A DNA stretch of 41,612 nt from a virus: the IMG/VR virus record IMGVR_UViG_3300033153_006658, positions 1 to 41,612 of that record; one strand, given 5' to 3'. Positions 12,264 through 20,062 of the stretch are shown in pieces (positions within the stretch are counted from its first letter, which is position 1; each line of letters begins with the position of its first letter). The position numbers and the translations under genes are program-made. The notes beneath the pieces were generated by a model that was given only the letters and a program-made list of their open reading frames with translations, was not told where the DNA came from and did not search any database.

Positions 12264-12491
12264 TTAAATTACTTCATAATCACCATATTTTGTTGAGATG
12301 TGTTCGTTATCTGTTCCAAGATCATTGCTTGATTTACCACATTCACGACATGGAATTTTAGGGATTACATTATCCCAAAAGTTTCTGTCGTCATATGCGT
12401 TGCTTCCTATATTAATGAATCCGCACCCTTCACATTCTAGATCTATTGTTAAGTCTCTTCTACTTTGATTATATCTTTTGATTACTTTCAT
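12264..12491 (-). CDS. 75-residue zinc-ribbon protein
   Basis: CEGC (about 20-23) and CREC (about 48-51) form a typical two-CxxC zinc ribbon. The start follows AGCAAACAACCT, a leader shared with the 12719 gene. It resembles small host-takeover or transcription-related ribbons by design only. Confidence 0.6.
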   Translation of the reverse strand: MKVIKRYNQSRRDLTIDLECEGCGFINIGSNAYDDRNFWDNVIPKIPCRECGKSSNDLGTDNEHISTKYGDYEVI

Positions 12492-12509
12492 AGGTTGTTT
12501 GCTAAATGT

Positions 12510-12719
12510 TTAAAAATCTCCGAATATACATTTGATATCTGTCACATCTTCGTTATCATTCCTTATCGTAGTATATTTATAGTCATTTTCTTCACAGAAT
12601 CGTATCTTGTCCACTCTTTCATAATCTGTGAGTGGTATATCAACACAGCAAGCAGCTACGCAGAAGAGGACGAAGAAGATTAAACCGATTACTTTTATAA
12701 TGTTCATGAAAATGTTCAT
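12510..12719 (-). CDS. 69-residue putative lipoprotein or membrane protein
   Basis: The N-terminus has a hydrophobic core (about 8-22) ending in VAAC-C, which fits a lipobox ([VL]-A-A-C at about 21-24). The remaining 45 residues are acidic and hydrophilic and would lie outside the membrane. Small phage lipoproteins often exclude superinfecting phages, but there is no direct evidence here. An internal ATG four codons in is an alternative start. Confidence 0.55.
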   Translation of the reverse strand: MNIFMNIIKVIGLIFFVLFCVAACCVDIPLTDYERVDKIRFCEENDYKYTTIRNDNEDVTDIKCIFGDF

Positions 12720-12737
12720 AGGTTGATTGTTAAATGA

Positions 12738-13034
12738 TTAAAAGTCTTTTACAATTATTCCTCCTTCGAATTCCATCACGTATGTATAATCTTGTAAATT
12801 CTCGATAGTTTTAATATCTAAATTTGTATAATTATCTATAATCTCTTTTAGATTAGAATACTCTGTATACTCGCAACAAACTGCTATTACGTCTGGTTCA
12901 AGTGTCATGCCTGATTCCTCTTCATAGTCTTCAAACGAGTTGAACAATGCTTTTAATCCCATCATACTAAAGTTGTCTGGTCTGATTTCATTAAACATAT
13001 CAGCAAATTGATTGAATGTAATTGTAGTTTTCAT
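12738..13034 (-). CDS. 98-residue early protein, tandem paralog A
   Basis: Very similar to the next gene (13053-13352): both begin MKTTIT, share IRPDNFS-x2-GL-x-ALF, EDYEEE/EEYEDS, DVIA-x-CC-x-YTEY, and end EFEGGII-x-x-F. I recall similar small proteins in many phages and plasmids of unrelated hosts, with no known function. It is acidic and cytoplasmic. The two copies diverge mainly in the last third, so the duplication is old. Confidence 0.7.
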   Translation of the reverse strand: MKTTITFNQFADMFNEIRPDNFSMMGLKALFNSFEDYEEESGMTLEPDVIAVCCEYTEYSNLKEIIDNYTNLDIKTIENLQDYTYVMEFEGGIIVKDF

Positions 13035-13052
13035 AGTATAAATATTAGATAA

Positions 13053-13352
13053 TTAGAAGTTTTGTATAATAATTCCTCCCTCGAATTCAATTACTTGTGT
13101 GTGATGGTATAAATCTTCGATTTCTATTTTACAGTCTAGCTCTGTATGGTTTTTTAGAATATCTTCAAGGCTTTCATACTCTGTATAGTCACAACAGAGT
13201 GCTATAACGTCCAAATCAATCTCTTCACCTGTTGAGTCTTCGTACTCTTCAAGGTAATCAAAGAGGGCATTGAGTCCGTTGTAACTAAAATTGTCAGGTC
13301 TGATACTTTGGAAAGCATCGATGAAGGCGGAGTTTGTGATTGTTGTTTTCAT
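13053..13352 (-). CDS. 99-residue early protein, tandem paralog B
   Basis: This is the first gene of the leftward small-gene operon, directly after the promoter at 13378-13406 and an AACAAACGAC leader. It has the same conserved pattern as its neighbour (IRPDNFS, ALFDYLEEYED, DVIALCCDYTEY). Promoter-proximal, acidic proteins of this size are often inhibitors of host enzymes or defence, but this is only inference. Confidence 0.7.
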   Translation of the reverse strand: MKTTITNSAFIDAFQSIRPDNFSYNGLNALFDYLEEYEDSTGEEIDLDVIALCCDYTEYESLEDILKNHTELDCKIEIEDLYHHTQVIEFEGGIIIQNF

Positions 13353-13377
13353 GTGTCGTTTGTTAATGACTATCTGT

Positions 13378-13406
13378 AGTATATCAAACTATTATATCAA
13401 TGTCAA
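13378..13406 (-). promoter_or_regulatory. Strong promoter of the leftward small-gene operon
   Basis: On the minus strand, TTGACA (13401-13406), a 17-base spacer ending TGA and TATACT (13378-13383) make the best sigma70-type promoter in the window. AACAAA follows 13 bases after the -10, and the first ATG is at 13352. Confidence 0.85.
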
Positions 13407-13451
13407 TACTTTTATCCAAAGAAATAGTATACTTATTCAATACCTTTATAT

Positions 13452-13609
13452 ATAAGCATAAGTAACACTGAAGGATTAGCCAAGGGACGATGAGGGAAGT
13501 GATAAGTAGATTAACTGTGTATTGATAAGTAATGAATATATGTATACTAAGATATAGCCTTGTATTCTTATGCTTATTGATAAGTAATGATATGATGATG
13601 TGATAAGTA
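13452..13609. repeat. Iteron-like TGATAAGTA cluster with inverted repeat
   Basis: TGATAAGTA occurs four times in the same direction (13500, 13523, 13578, 13601). Two of these lie in an exact 16-base repeat (13520-13535 and 13575-13590). ATAAGCATAAG (13452-13462) is the exact reverse complement of 13567-13577. Such clusters are typical of plasmid origins or partition sites; the neighbouring gene at 14249 is RepL-like. Confidence 0.65.
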
Positions 13610-14160
13610 AGGAGAAGGACAAGGGAGGTTGAGGGAAGGAAGGAAAACCACACCTCTCGCTATCTCTCCTCTCAAATAAAAAGGATAATATTTAAAGGTT
13701 CACAATCCATATAGATTGTAACCCTCACTATTTAAGCCATTTCTAGGCTATTTCTAGGGAAAATATAACCCTATCCTAGGCTAGAGCATACCTATCCAAG
13801 GGCTTAGAGAGGCTATCACATGTATATGGCTAGGATAAGCCAAAGGATGGGGTGGGGGTACCCTTTGATGGGGGGCGTAAAAATATATAAATCTGCCAGG
13901 AGACCCCTTCCCACCTCAACATGTCCCTAAAAGAGACCCCCTCTCATATATAATATTAAAAAAACAAAAAGAAAAGGATATCAACAAACCATGCCCTGGG
14001 TGTTCCATGAATGACCAGAAAGTGTTATGATAGAAAGTACTGAAAAAGGAGTGTATATAATAATAAGAGCAACTCGAATTGAAAAAGAGTAGTTTGAGTA
14101 GTCTGATAATATGAATAGTCAAGAATAGAAAGTTACTTTGAATCATGTTTTGGGGTATCG
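13610..14160. other. Non-coding region with hairpins and G-rich tract
   Basis: About 550 bases hold no convincing gene; the reading frames here lack a start leader or a sensible product. It contains a bulged hairpin GGTTCACAATC/GATTGTAACC (13697-13723) and repeated CTAGG motifs (13741-13835, including palindromic CCTAGG at 13775). A G-rich tract follows (13849-13875: runs of 4, 5 and 6 G) flanked by CAAAGG/CCTTTG. GAAAGT half-sites occur at 14018, 14033 and 14128. It may hold an origin, a packaging site or regulatory sites. Confidence 0.5.
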
Positions 14161-14193
14161 AAAGTTGACTTTCATTCTATAGTTCTGATAATA
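14161..14193 (+). promoter_or_regulatory. Promoter with palindromic operator before RepL-like gene
   Basis: TTGACT (14166-14171), a 16-base spacer and GATAAT (14188-14193) form a promoter. GAAAGT-TG-ACTTTC (14161-14174) is a perfect inverted repeat overlapping the -35. A near copy (GAAAGT-T-ACTTTG) lies at 14128-14140. A repressor bound here would block the promoter. Confidence 0.6.
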
Positions 14194-14248
14194 TAAGGGC
14201 TGAAAACAGTACTTTTAATTCTCTTTATATGAGATAATATTAATACAT

Positions 14249-14692
14249 ATGAGAGAGATTATTAAGAAAGATGTTGCGAGGAGAGCACAGGAGGAAGGGT
14301 TTGTATTAGCACATCCTATTACAGGGGAAGTAATTGAAGATATAATCAATAGGGAGAGTGAAAAGATAAGAATACCTTTTAATTTTGTTAAGATGAATGT
14401 TGGACTTACAGATAGATTGATAGAAGAACTTGGATATAGTGATTTCCAATCATTTACATATTTGTGTTTTAAGATGACTAAGTATGGATCAGTGGATGTT
14501 ATGTGTTTAGATAAGTTATTTACAAAACAGGTAAGAATGAGAAAGGTTAGGAAGTATATAAAACTTGGTTTAATGAAGAAGTTTAAGATGGATATATTAG
14601 CTAAGAGTTATTATTTCATTAATCCTTATGTTTGTAATAAGGTAAATGGAGTATGGAAAGAGTTAAGCGATCAATTTAAACCTTTTGCATGA
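14249..14692 (+). CDS. RepL-like winged-helix replication/regulatory protein
   Basis: This 147-residue protein has a middle that reads as a winged helix: F-x-YLCFKMTKYGSVDV, CLDKLFTKQVRMRKVRKYIK as the recognition part, then LGLMKKFKMDILAKSYYFINPYV, and a W-K-ELS-x-F end. The Y-x-F/L-NPYV closing strand after the wing is characteristic of RepL-type plasmid initiators as I recall them. It sits next to the iteron cluster at 13.5 kb, consistent with a Rep/ori pair. Alternatively it is a transcription regulator of the late operon, whose first gene it is. ATGA couples it to the next frame. Confidence 0.5.
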   Translation: MREIIKKDVARRAQEEGFVLAHPITGEVIEDIINRESEKIRIPFNFVKMNVGLTDRLIEELGYSDFQSFTYLCFKMTKYGSVDVMCLDKLFTKQVRMRKVRKYIKLGLMKKFKMDILAKSYYFINPYVCNKVNGVWKELSDQFKPFA

Positions 14693-14817
14693 AACACAGC
14701 CTAGTAAACAGATTCAACATTTATATTTGGAAGAGGTGTATGCTCGTCTATATGTTTTATATGTATGGAGATGATATAGAATTACTAATATTACAAGATA
14801 CTAATTTCACTATATGA
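14689..14817 (+). CDS. 42-residue hypothetical protein
   Basis: The frame starts in an ATGA overlap with the RepL-like gene and ends in an ATGA overlap with the terminase small subunit, which supports translational coupling of all three. The product (MKHSLVNRFNIYIWKRCMLV and onwards) has a hydrophobic middle rich in M and Y. Function unknown. Confidence 0.45.
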   Translation: MKHSLVNRFNIYIWKRCMLVYMFYMYGDDIELLILQDTNFTI

Positions 14818-15362
14818 CAAAAAGATTAAGTGATGCAGAGAAAGCAAGAAGGAAGGTAGAAAGAGAGAAGAGAGAAATAAAAGAAGGTAAACCTTTTCTA
14901 TCTCAGGAAGGTGCTATTATGAGAGCTGGTAATTGGCAAGGGAAGAATGGAAGACCTGCTAAGATTGAAACTGTTGAAGAATTATTGGAAGGGTGGAATT
15001 CTTATAAAGAAGATTGTAGAGAGAGAGGGGCTAAGTTAACTATGACTGGGCTAGCTAATCTGCTTTGTATTAGTAGAACTACTCTTGTTAATATGAAACA
15101 TAGAGATGAAGAAATGAAATTTATAATTGAACGTATTAAAGGAGAGGTTGAGCAGCAAATGGAAGAGAACCTTCTTGCTGGAAAGAGCCCTATTGGTCAT
15201 ATCTTCGCTCTAAAGAACAATCATGGTTGGGAAGATACAAGAAAGGTTGAAACGAAGAATGAGACTAATATAATTAATATACTAAGTACTTTACGACCTC
15301 CAGGTGAAGAAGATGTTGTAGAGATGGGTGAAATAGTTGAAGATATATGGGAGGAACAATAA
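14814..15362 (+). CDS. terS: Terminase small subunit
   Basis: This 182-residue protein is basic and helical at the N-terminus (1-30). A central HTH-like DNA-binding part follows (about 78-100: MTGLANLLCISRTTLVNMKH), then an oligomerisation region with the recurring GHIFALKNNHGWED pattern found in phage DNA-packaging proteins, and an acidic tail that would contact the large subunit. It recognises the packaging site and feeds DNA to TerL. Two short genes lie between it and terL. Confidence 0.8.
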   Translation: MTKRLSDAEKARRKVEREKREIKEGKPFLSQEGAIMRAGNWQGKNGRPAKIETVEELLEGWNSYKEDCRERGAKLTMTGLANLLCISRTTLVNMKHRDEEMKFIIERIKGEVEQQMEENLLAGKSPIGHIFALKNNHGWEDTRKVETKNETNIINILSTLRPPGEEDVVEMGEIVEDIWEEQ

Positions 15363-15393
15363 TTATAGCTTTTATTTTAATAACATATACGCT

Positions 15394-15837
15394 ATGGAAG
15401 CAAAATTCAAGATTGGACAACAAGTTGGATTTAAAAGAAGTGGAATTGATTTAGTTTACGGAATGATCGAGGCTATTGAGTCTTATAGTAATCCTGTAAC
15501 ATTTATAGTTTCTCATAAGTTTATGATGGGAGAAGTTGGTGGTGATGCTGAAATTGGACTTTTAGATAAAGATCATTTGTGCAAAGAATATCATCGTGTT
15601 TATAAGGATGATATTATAGAATGTGAAGAAGAAGATGATAGGTATTCAGAAAGAGAAATAGATGGGGGAGGTTTTACTGAAACGATTATAGGTGGGTATA
15701 AGGTAGCATATTTTTTTGATGATAGGTCTTACATAGATGCTGATAATAGAACTTTCATTTTTAATAATATTGCAAGAGGTAATAAATATGGTGATTTTAG
15801 TCAGGATGGATCTAAAGGTAGATGGGCGGTACAATAA
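15394..15837 (+). CDS. 147-residue SH3-like hypothetical protein
   Basis: The start is at ATG 15394 (MEAKFKIGQQVGFKRS), after TAACATATACGCT; an in-frame ATG 19 codons upstream overlaps terS and is unlikely. The opening F-K-I-G-Q-x-V-x-F and following strands look like a small SH3-like barrel, as in many phage accessory proteins. The C-terminus is glycine-rich. It lies between the terminase subunits; role unknown. Confidence 0.6.
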   Translation: MEAKFKIGQQVGFKRSGIDLVYGMIEAIESYSNPVTFIVSHKFMMGEVGGDAEIGLLDKDHLCKEYHRVYKDDIIECEEEDDRYSEREIDGGGFTETIIGGYKVAYFFDDRSYIDADNRTFIFNNIARGNKYGDFSQDGSKGRWAVQ

Positions 15838-15869
15838 TTTATGGTTTTTATTTAATTAATATATATCCT

Positions 15870-16133
15870 ATGGGAGATGAAAACATTGTTGAAGTTGAAA
15901 CTGAAGAAAAAGAACTTTCTTTACTCGAAAGAGATGAGGTTGTTCTTTATGATGTCAGTTTAATTTGGAGTAATGGTGATGATTCAATAAGTCTTAAAGC
16001 CGCTGATAAAGCTGGTATGATGAATATCATTGCTGATATACGTGCTGAACATGGAGAAGACGTTGAAATTCATGTTGTTAAACATGTAGTTGCTAAAAGT
16101 TGGGAAGCTTACGATAAACTAATGAAAGCCTAA
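15870..16133 (+). CDS. 87-residue hypothetical protein before terL
   Basis: The start is chosen at ATG 15870 (MGDENIVEVETEEKELSLLE), preceded by TTAATATATATCCT. The product is acidic with a central strand-helix pattern. Its TAA overlaps the terL start (TAATG), so the two are coupled. Not recognised. Confidence 0.6.
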   Translation: MGDENIVEVETEEKELSLLERDEVVLYDVSLIWSNGDDSISLKAADKAGMMNIIADIRAEHGEDVEIHVVKHVVAKSWEAYDKLMKA

Positions 16134-17671
16134 TGTTATTAAATCCACAGCAGCAAAAAGTCTTATGGAGTTATTCTAAAGCTGATCCTAAATGGAGGAT
16201 TGAGAATTTCTATAAGATTATCAATAAAGATGGTAAACTTGTTAATTTTAAACTTAATAAGGCTCAGGCTGAGTTTATAGATGAGTTAACTGAAGTATCT
16301 GAATTTGATAGTGCTAAGGATTTACTATTAAAAGCTCGTCAGTTGGGGTTTACGACGCTATTAGTAATATTTGGGTTAGATCAATGTATCTGGAATCCTT
16401 ATTTTACAGCCGAGTTTATCTCAATTGATGAGCTGACAATGAAAAAAACATTCGAAAAAGTGCGTATTGCCTGGATGAATTTCCCTTTAAGAGACCTTTT
16501 CCAAATTAGAGGACAAATATCCCAGACGGAATTGCATTTTGGACATGAAAGTGTTATCAGATGTGCTATGAAATCTCGTGGCGGGACTGTTCAGTTCCTA
16601 CATGTATCGGAACTAGGAAAGATTTCAAGAGAAAATCCTATAAAAGCAGACGAAATATTAACTGGTGCGTTCCCTGCAGTTCCTCCTGGTGGTCGAATAA
16701 TAGTCGAATCTACAGCTGAGGGTGAAGGTAACTTACTTCATAGGTTATGGAATGGTGCTGTAAGAGGAGATAATGGATTTAAAAATCATTTCTTCCCTTG
16801 GTTTTATGATGAGAGATATTTTCTTCCTTGTAATGACTTCGAAATTACAAAAGATGAACAAATTCTTAAAGATCAAGTTAAATCTAGGTATGATTATGAT
16901 TTATCTGATGAACAAATAATGTTTATTAGAACAAAAAGACAATTACTTGGTGATAAATGTGATCAGGAGTTCCCAACTTTTCCAGAACATGCGTTTTTAT
17001 CTACTGGAAGAAAAGTCTTCGATGCAAGGATGATTAAAATCGCTTGTAAGGAACAAGAACCAGTAGAAGGACACATTTATGCCATTGGGTGTGATGTAGC
17101 TGATCTAGGGGAAGATAAATCAATTTTAAAAGTCTTAGACTGCAATACTGGAGAAATAGTGTATAATTTTGCTGAAGATTTACCTGTTGAGAGGTTTTCT
17201 AAGAAATGTTTAGAGATTGGATATAAATATAATACTGGTAAATTGATTTGGGAAAGTAACGGTATGGGAGTTGCTATGAGAGCTTTAATTTTACAAGCTG
17301 ATTATCCTAACTTTTATACTACAGTCCGAAAAGATAAGATTACAGAAAAATATACTGAAGTTGTTGGTTTCCATATGGGAAGAAATAAACATGAAATCAT
17401 ATCAGAGTTAGATAAAGCACTTAGAAATGAATATATCTCTCTATCAGATCCTGAAGATTTAATTGAGTTACGTGCTTTTGAATATAAACCAAATGGTAAA
17501 CTAGAAGCTCCTTCAGGAGAACATGATGATAGAGTAATGGCTTTAGCATTAGCTAATTATGCTGCCTTAGATATGCCAATAGGTGAAGCTGCAACACAAC
17601 TTACTCCTATACAGGAAAAATTAGCTGAAATAGCCCGTAAGAACCGTTCAAAATTTAACGATATAATATGA
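16133..17671 (+). CDS. terL: Terminase large subunit
   Basis: This 512-residue protein is full length. The ATPase half has the adapted Walker A K67-A-R-Q-L-G-F-T-T75, Walker B FLHVSE with catalytic E160, and the coupling motif STAEGEG (about 193-199). The nuclease half has three acidic sites: GCDVADLGEDKS (about 319-330), WESNGMG (about 372) and HDDRVMALALA (about 464). It cuts concatemeric DNA and pumps it into the prohead through the portal. The stop overlaps the next start (ATGA). Confidence 0.95.
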   Translation: MLLNPQQQKVLWSYSKADPKWRIENFYKIINKDGKLVNFKLNKAQAEFIDELTEVSEFDSAKDLLLKARQLGFTTLLVIFGLDQCIWNPYFTAEFISIDELTMKKTFEKVRIAWMNFPLRDLFQIRGQISQTELHFGHESVIRCAMKSRGGTVQFLHVSELGKISRENPIKADEILTGAFPAVPPGGRIIVESTAEGEGNLLHRLWNGAVRGDNGFKNHFFPWFYDERYFLPCNDFEITKDEQILKDQVKSRYDYDLSDEQIMFIRTKRQLLGDKCDQEFPTFPEHAFLSTGRKVFDARMIKIACKEQEPVEGHIYAIGCDVADLGEDKSILKVLDCNTGEIVYNFAEDLPVERFSKKCLEIGYKYNTGKLIWESNGMGVAMRALILQADYPNFYTTVRKDKITEKYTEVVGFHMGRNKHEIISELDKALRNEYISLSDPEDLIELRAFEYKPNGKLEAPSGEHDDRVMALALANYAALDMPIGEAATQLTPIQEKLAEIARKNRSKFNDII

Positions 17672-17940
17672 TCTTAGAAATTTCCCTTGTTGTTTTATTA
17701 TTAGTTTCTGTTATAATGAACACAATAGTTGTTCAAATGTTTTTAAAGCATTTTAAAGACATGCAGATAATGCAGAAGTCTCAGGATATGGTTGAATACA
17801 ATTATTACTCAGAGAAACAAAACCCACAAGAGGTTAAAGAAGAAACTCCAGTAAGAAAAGACTTATTTGATATACCTGAGAGCAATGCAGCTCAAATAGT
17901 AAATCATGTTTTAGATAAAATGAAAGTTGCAAAGAAATAA
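17668..17940 (+). CDS. 90-residue membrane-anchored protein
   Basis: The first ~25 residues are one transmembrane segment (MILEISLVVLLLVSVIMNTI), followed by a charged helix and a hydrophilic tail ending KMKVAKK. It starts inside the terL stop (ATGA). A membrane protein between terL and portal is unusual. It could be a holin-type protein or a virion-associated peptide; neither is proven. Confidence 0.6.
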   Translation: MILEISLVVLLLVSVIMNTIVVQMFLKHFKDMQIMQKSQDMVEYNYYSEKQNPQEVKEETPVRKDLFDIPESNAAQIVNHVLDKMKVAKK

Positions 17941-17986
17941 ATATCATGGTATTTTTTACATATAGACACATTTAAATATATAAATT

Positions 17987-20005
17987 ATGTTTGATAAAGG
18001 TGAAGTAACCTCTCAAGTAGTTCAAGATTTAGCCTTATATGCTAGTAATAGCCGTAGATACGTTGAAACTGAGTGGTTTTTAAATGAATTATTTGGTGAA
18101 GGTATCCATTCTGCTTATTGGAATAATGAGAGAAATCTTTGGGATTCATTAAATGAAAATATAAGAACTATCGACATGTACAATGTTGTTCTTAATGGTC
18201 TTATAAATTCTACAGTTAAAAATGATCCTAGACCAGAAGTTAGATTAGCGTATGGTGCAAAAGAAGATGAACAAACAAAACATGATCTAGCAGTAAATAA
18301 TATTTTCTGTGCTACTTTATATGAAAGAGAGAATTTTAAACAATCAATACGAGATGCTGTCCGTGATGGGTTCTCTAAGAATGAGTCTTGGGTTGCAATT
18401 GAATATAATGATTCTGATAATAATGGAGTTGGTGAAATAAACCTTAAAAAAGAGAATAGTTGGAACATGTTACGTGATCCTAATGGTAAAATTGATGCAA
18501 AAACAGGAGAATTTGATGGAGATTGGCTTATTAGACAGGTTTTAGTACCTATTGATAGTATAAAGAATAATCCTGAATACTTAATGCCAAATAGAGAAAA
18601 TGTAACTGAATATGCTCAAAGAGACCCTAATGATTTGAAATCTCAATTATTAGGTATTATGAATGCTACTCAGAATATTAATAAAGGGTTAGCTTTGTTA
18701 CAAGAGATGTATTACCGTAAATGGGTGATTGAAAAACGTGGTGAGGGTGATGATGCAAAAGAATATCAAGTTCAAAAATACTATAAAAAGGTTTTTAGCC
18801 AAGATATTGAGCTTACAGAAGAAACTGAAGAGCCAATTGCAGCATATCCTTTCAAATGTTATCAAGTTATTAGAAAAGACGGTGATTTCAATATAAAACC
18901 TCATATGAGTCGTGTTATACCTCTTAATAAGACCTTAGACATGGTTTTGACTAAGATGGAGAAACAAGTACGTTCTATGAATGTAGGAAGGATTTTAATG
19001 CACGAAAGCACGAAAATTACTACTATGACTGAAGAAGATGGTCAAATGATCCGTTATGGTGGGTCTCGACCTCCTGAAGTAATGCCTCAAGGTGGTATTT
19101 CAGCTGATTTATTCCAATTCTATGGAGTATTACAGAATTTAATACAGGATACAGGGTTGTTCCATTTAGAATCTTCTGGAGGAGGTGGAAATCAATCGGG
19201 TATCGCTATTGCACAGAAGCAAGCCGGAGACATATTCAATGTAACAGAGCCAGCACAGAATTTATCTATATTTATCGGTTCAATATTTAAACATATAATT
19301 GCATTAGCATCTAAAAAATATGTGGTATCAAGAACTATTTATGATGAAGAAGGTAAAGAATATAAAGTTATAGGAGATGCAGCTGGGCATAATCCTAGTA
19401 ATAGTGTTAAATTACAAAGTGTTGATAGTGTTAAAGTTGAAATCGTACCTGGTGGAGTGTATTCAGATATACAATTCAAACAAGATATGATGGAACTTTA
19501 TCAATTACAATTAGCAGATAAAGAAAGTGTACTTGAAGCTTATAAAGTTGGTAAAACAAGAATTATGCTTGATAGACTTGAAGATGAAGTGCTTAGAACT
19601 CAAGGATTTAACCCCGCAGTTGAGAAAATAATTAAACAAGCTGATAATGATTATGATAATTTAGTAGCTGGTAAATCAGTTAAAGTACCTAAAACTAAAG
19701 ATAGAGATGTTAGAAATGCTTATGCTATAAGATTTATGCAAAACGCAAAGAGTCAAGAATATACAACTGAAATATCAGAGAGATTACAAAAGTATTTACT
19801 AAAAATGTTTAAAGAGTTTGGTATTAATTTACCACCAGAATTACAGCCACAAGAACCACAAGCACCACAGCAAGCAGGTGGAGCAATCGAAGAGCAAGGT
19901 TTGAGTAGTGCTGAAGAAAAGTTAATTAATCCTACTGGGGTTGCTCAGGAAGAGATTCAAGAAGTTGAAGCTCGGAATGCAGCAATATCAGGAGAATTGA
20001 TATAG
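17987..20005 (+). CDS. Portal protein (P22-like)
   Basis: At 672 residues it is the size of P22-type portals. It has the helical clip/stem pattern, conserved blocks such as IRTIDMYNVVLNGLINSTVKNDPRPEV (about 59-86) and RDGFSKNESWVAIEYN (about 126-141), and a long charged C-terminal helix with a Q/P-rich end (about 610-640). Twelve copies form the ring at one capsid vertex through which DNA passes. It lies between terL and the scaffold gene, the canonical order. The family call is from context and length plus these blocks. Confidence 0.85.
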   Translation: MFDKGEVTSQVVQDLALYASNSRRYVETEWFLNELFGEGIHSAYWNNERNLWDSLNENIRTIDMYNVVLNGLINSTVKNDPRPEVRLAYGAKEDEQTKHDLAVNNIFCATLYERENFKQSIRDAVRDGFSKNESWVAIEYNDSDNNGVGEINLKKENSWNMLRDPNGKIDAKTGEFDGDWLIRQVLVPIDSIKNNPEYLMPNRENVTEYAQRDPNDLKSQLLGIMNATQNINKGLALLQEMYYRKWVIEKRGEGDDAKEYQVQKYYKKVFSQDIELTEETEEPIAAYPFKCYQVIRKDGDFNIKPHMSRVIPLNKTLDMVLTKMEKQVRSMNVGRILMHESTKITTMTEEDGQMIRYGGSRPPEVMPQGGISADLFQFYGVLQNLIQDTGLFHLESSGGGGNQSGIAIAQKQAGDIFNVTEPAQNLSIFIGSIFKHIIALASKKYVVSRTIYDEEGKEYKVIGDAAGHNPSNSVKLQSVDSVKVEIVPGGVYSDIQFKQDMMELYQLQLADKESVLEAYKVGKTRIMLDRLEDEVLRTQGFNPAVEKIIKQADNDYDNLVAGKSVKVPKTKDRDVRNAYAIRFMQNAKSQEYTTEISERLQKYLLKMFKEFGINLPPELQPQEPQAPQQAGGAIEEQGLSSAEEKLINPTGVAQEEIQEVEARNAAISGELI

Positions 20006-20012
20006 TTCGTCT

Positions 20013-20038
20013 TAGGGGAACAGAAACCCTATGTTTTT
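20013..20038 (+). terminator. Weak terminator-like hairpin after portal gene
   Basis: TAGGG (20013-20017) pairs with CCCTA (20027-20031), followed by TGTTTTT. The stem is only five pairs, so it would stop only part of the transcription, or act as a processing site between portal and capsid genes. Confidence 0.4.
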
Positions 20039-20062
20039 ATTTCAAGACTATAACTTGTAAAA

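Noticed and set aside
13916-14146. Minus-strand ORF in the repeat-rich non-coding region
   Set aside because: Its product is low-complexity hydrophobic/aromatic sequence from AT-rich DNA, without a start leader, and it crosses the GAAAGT sites.
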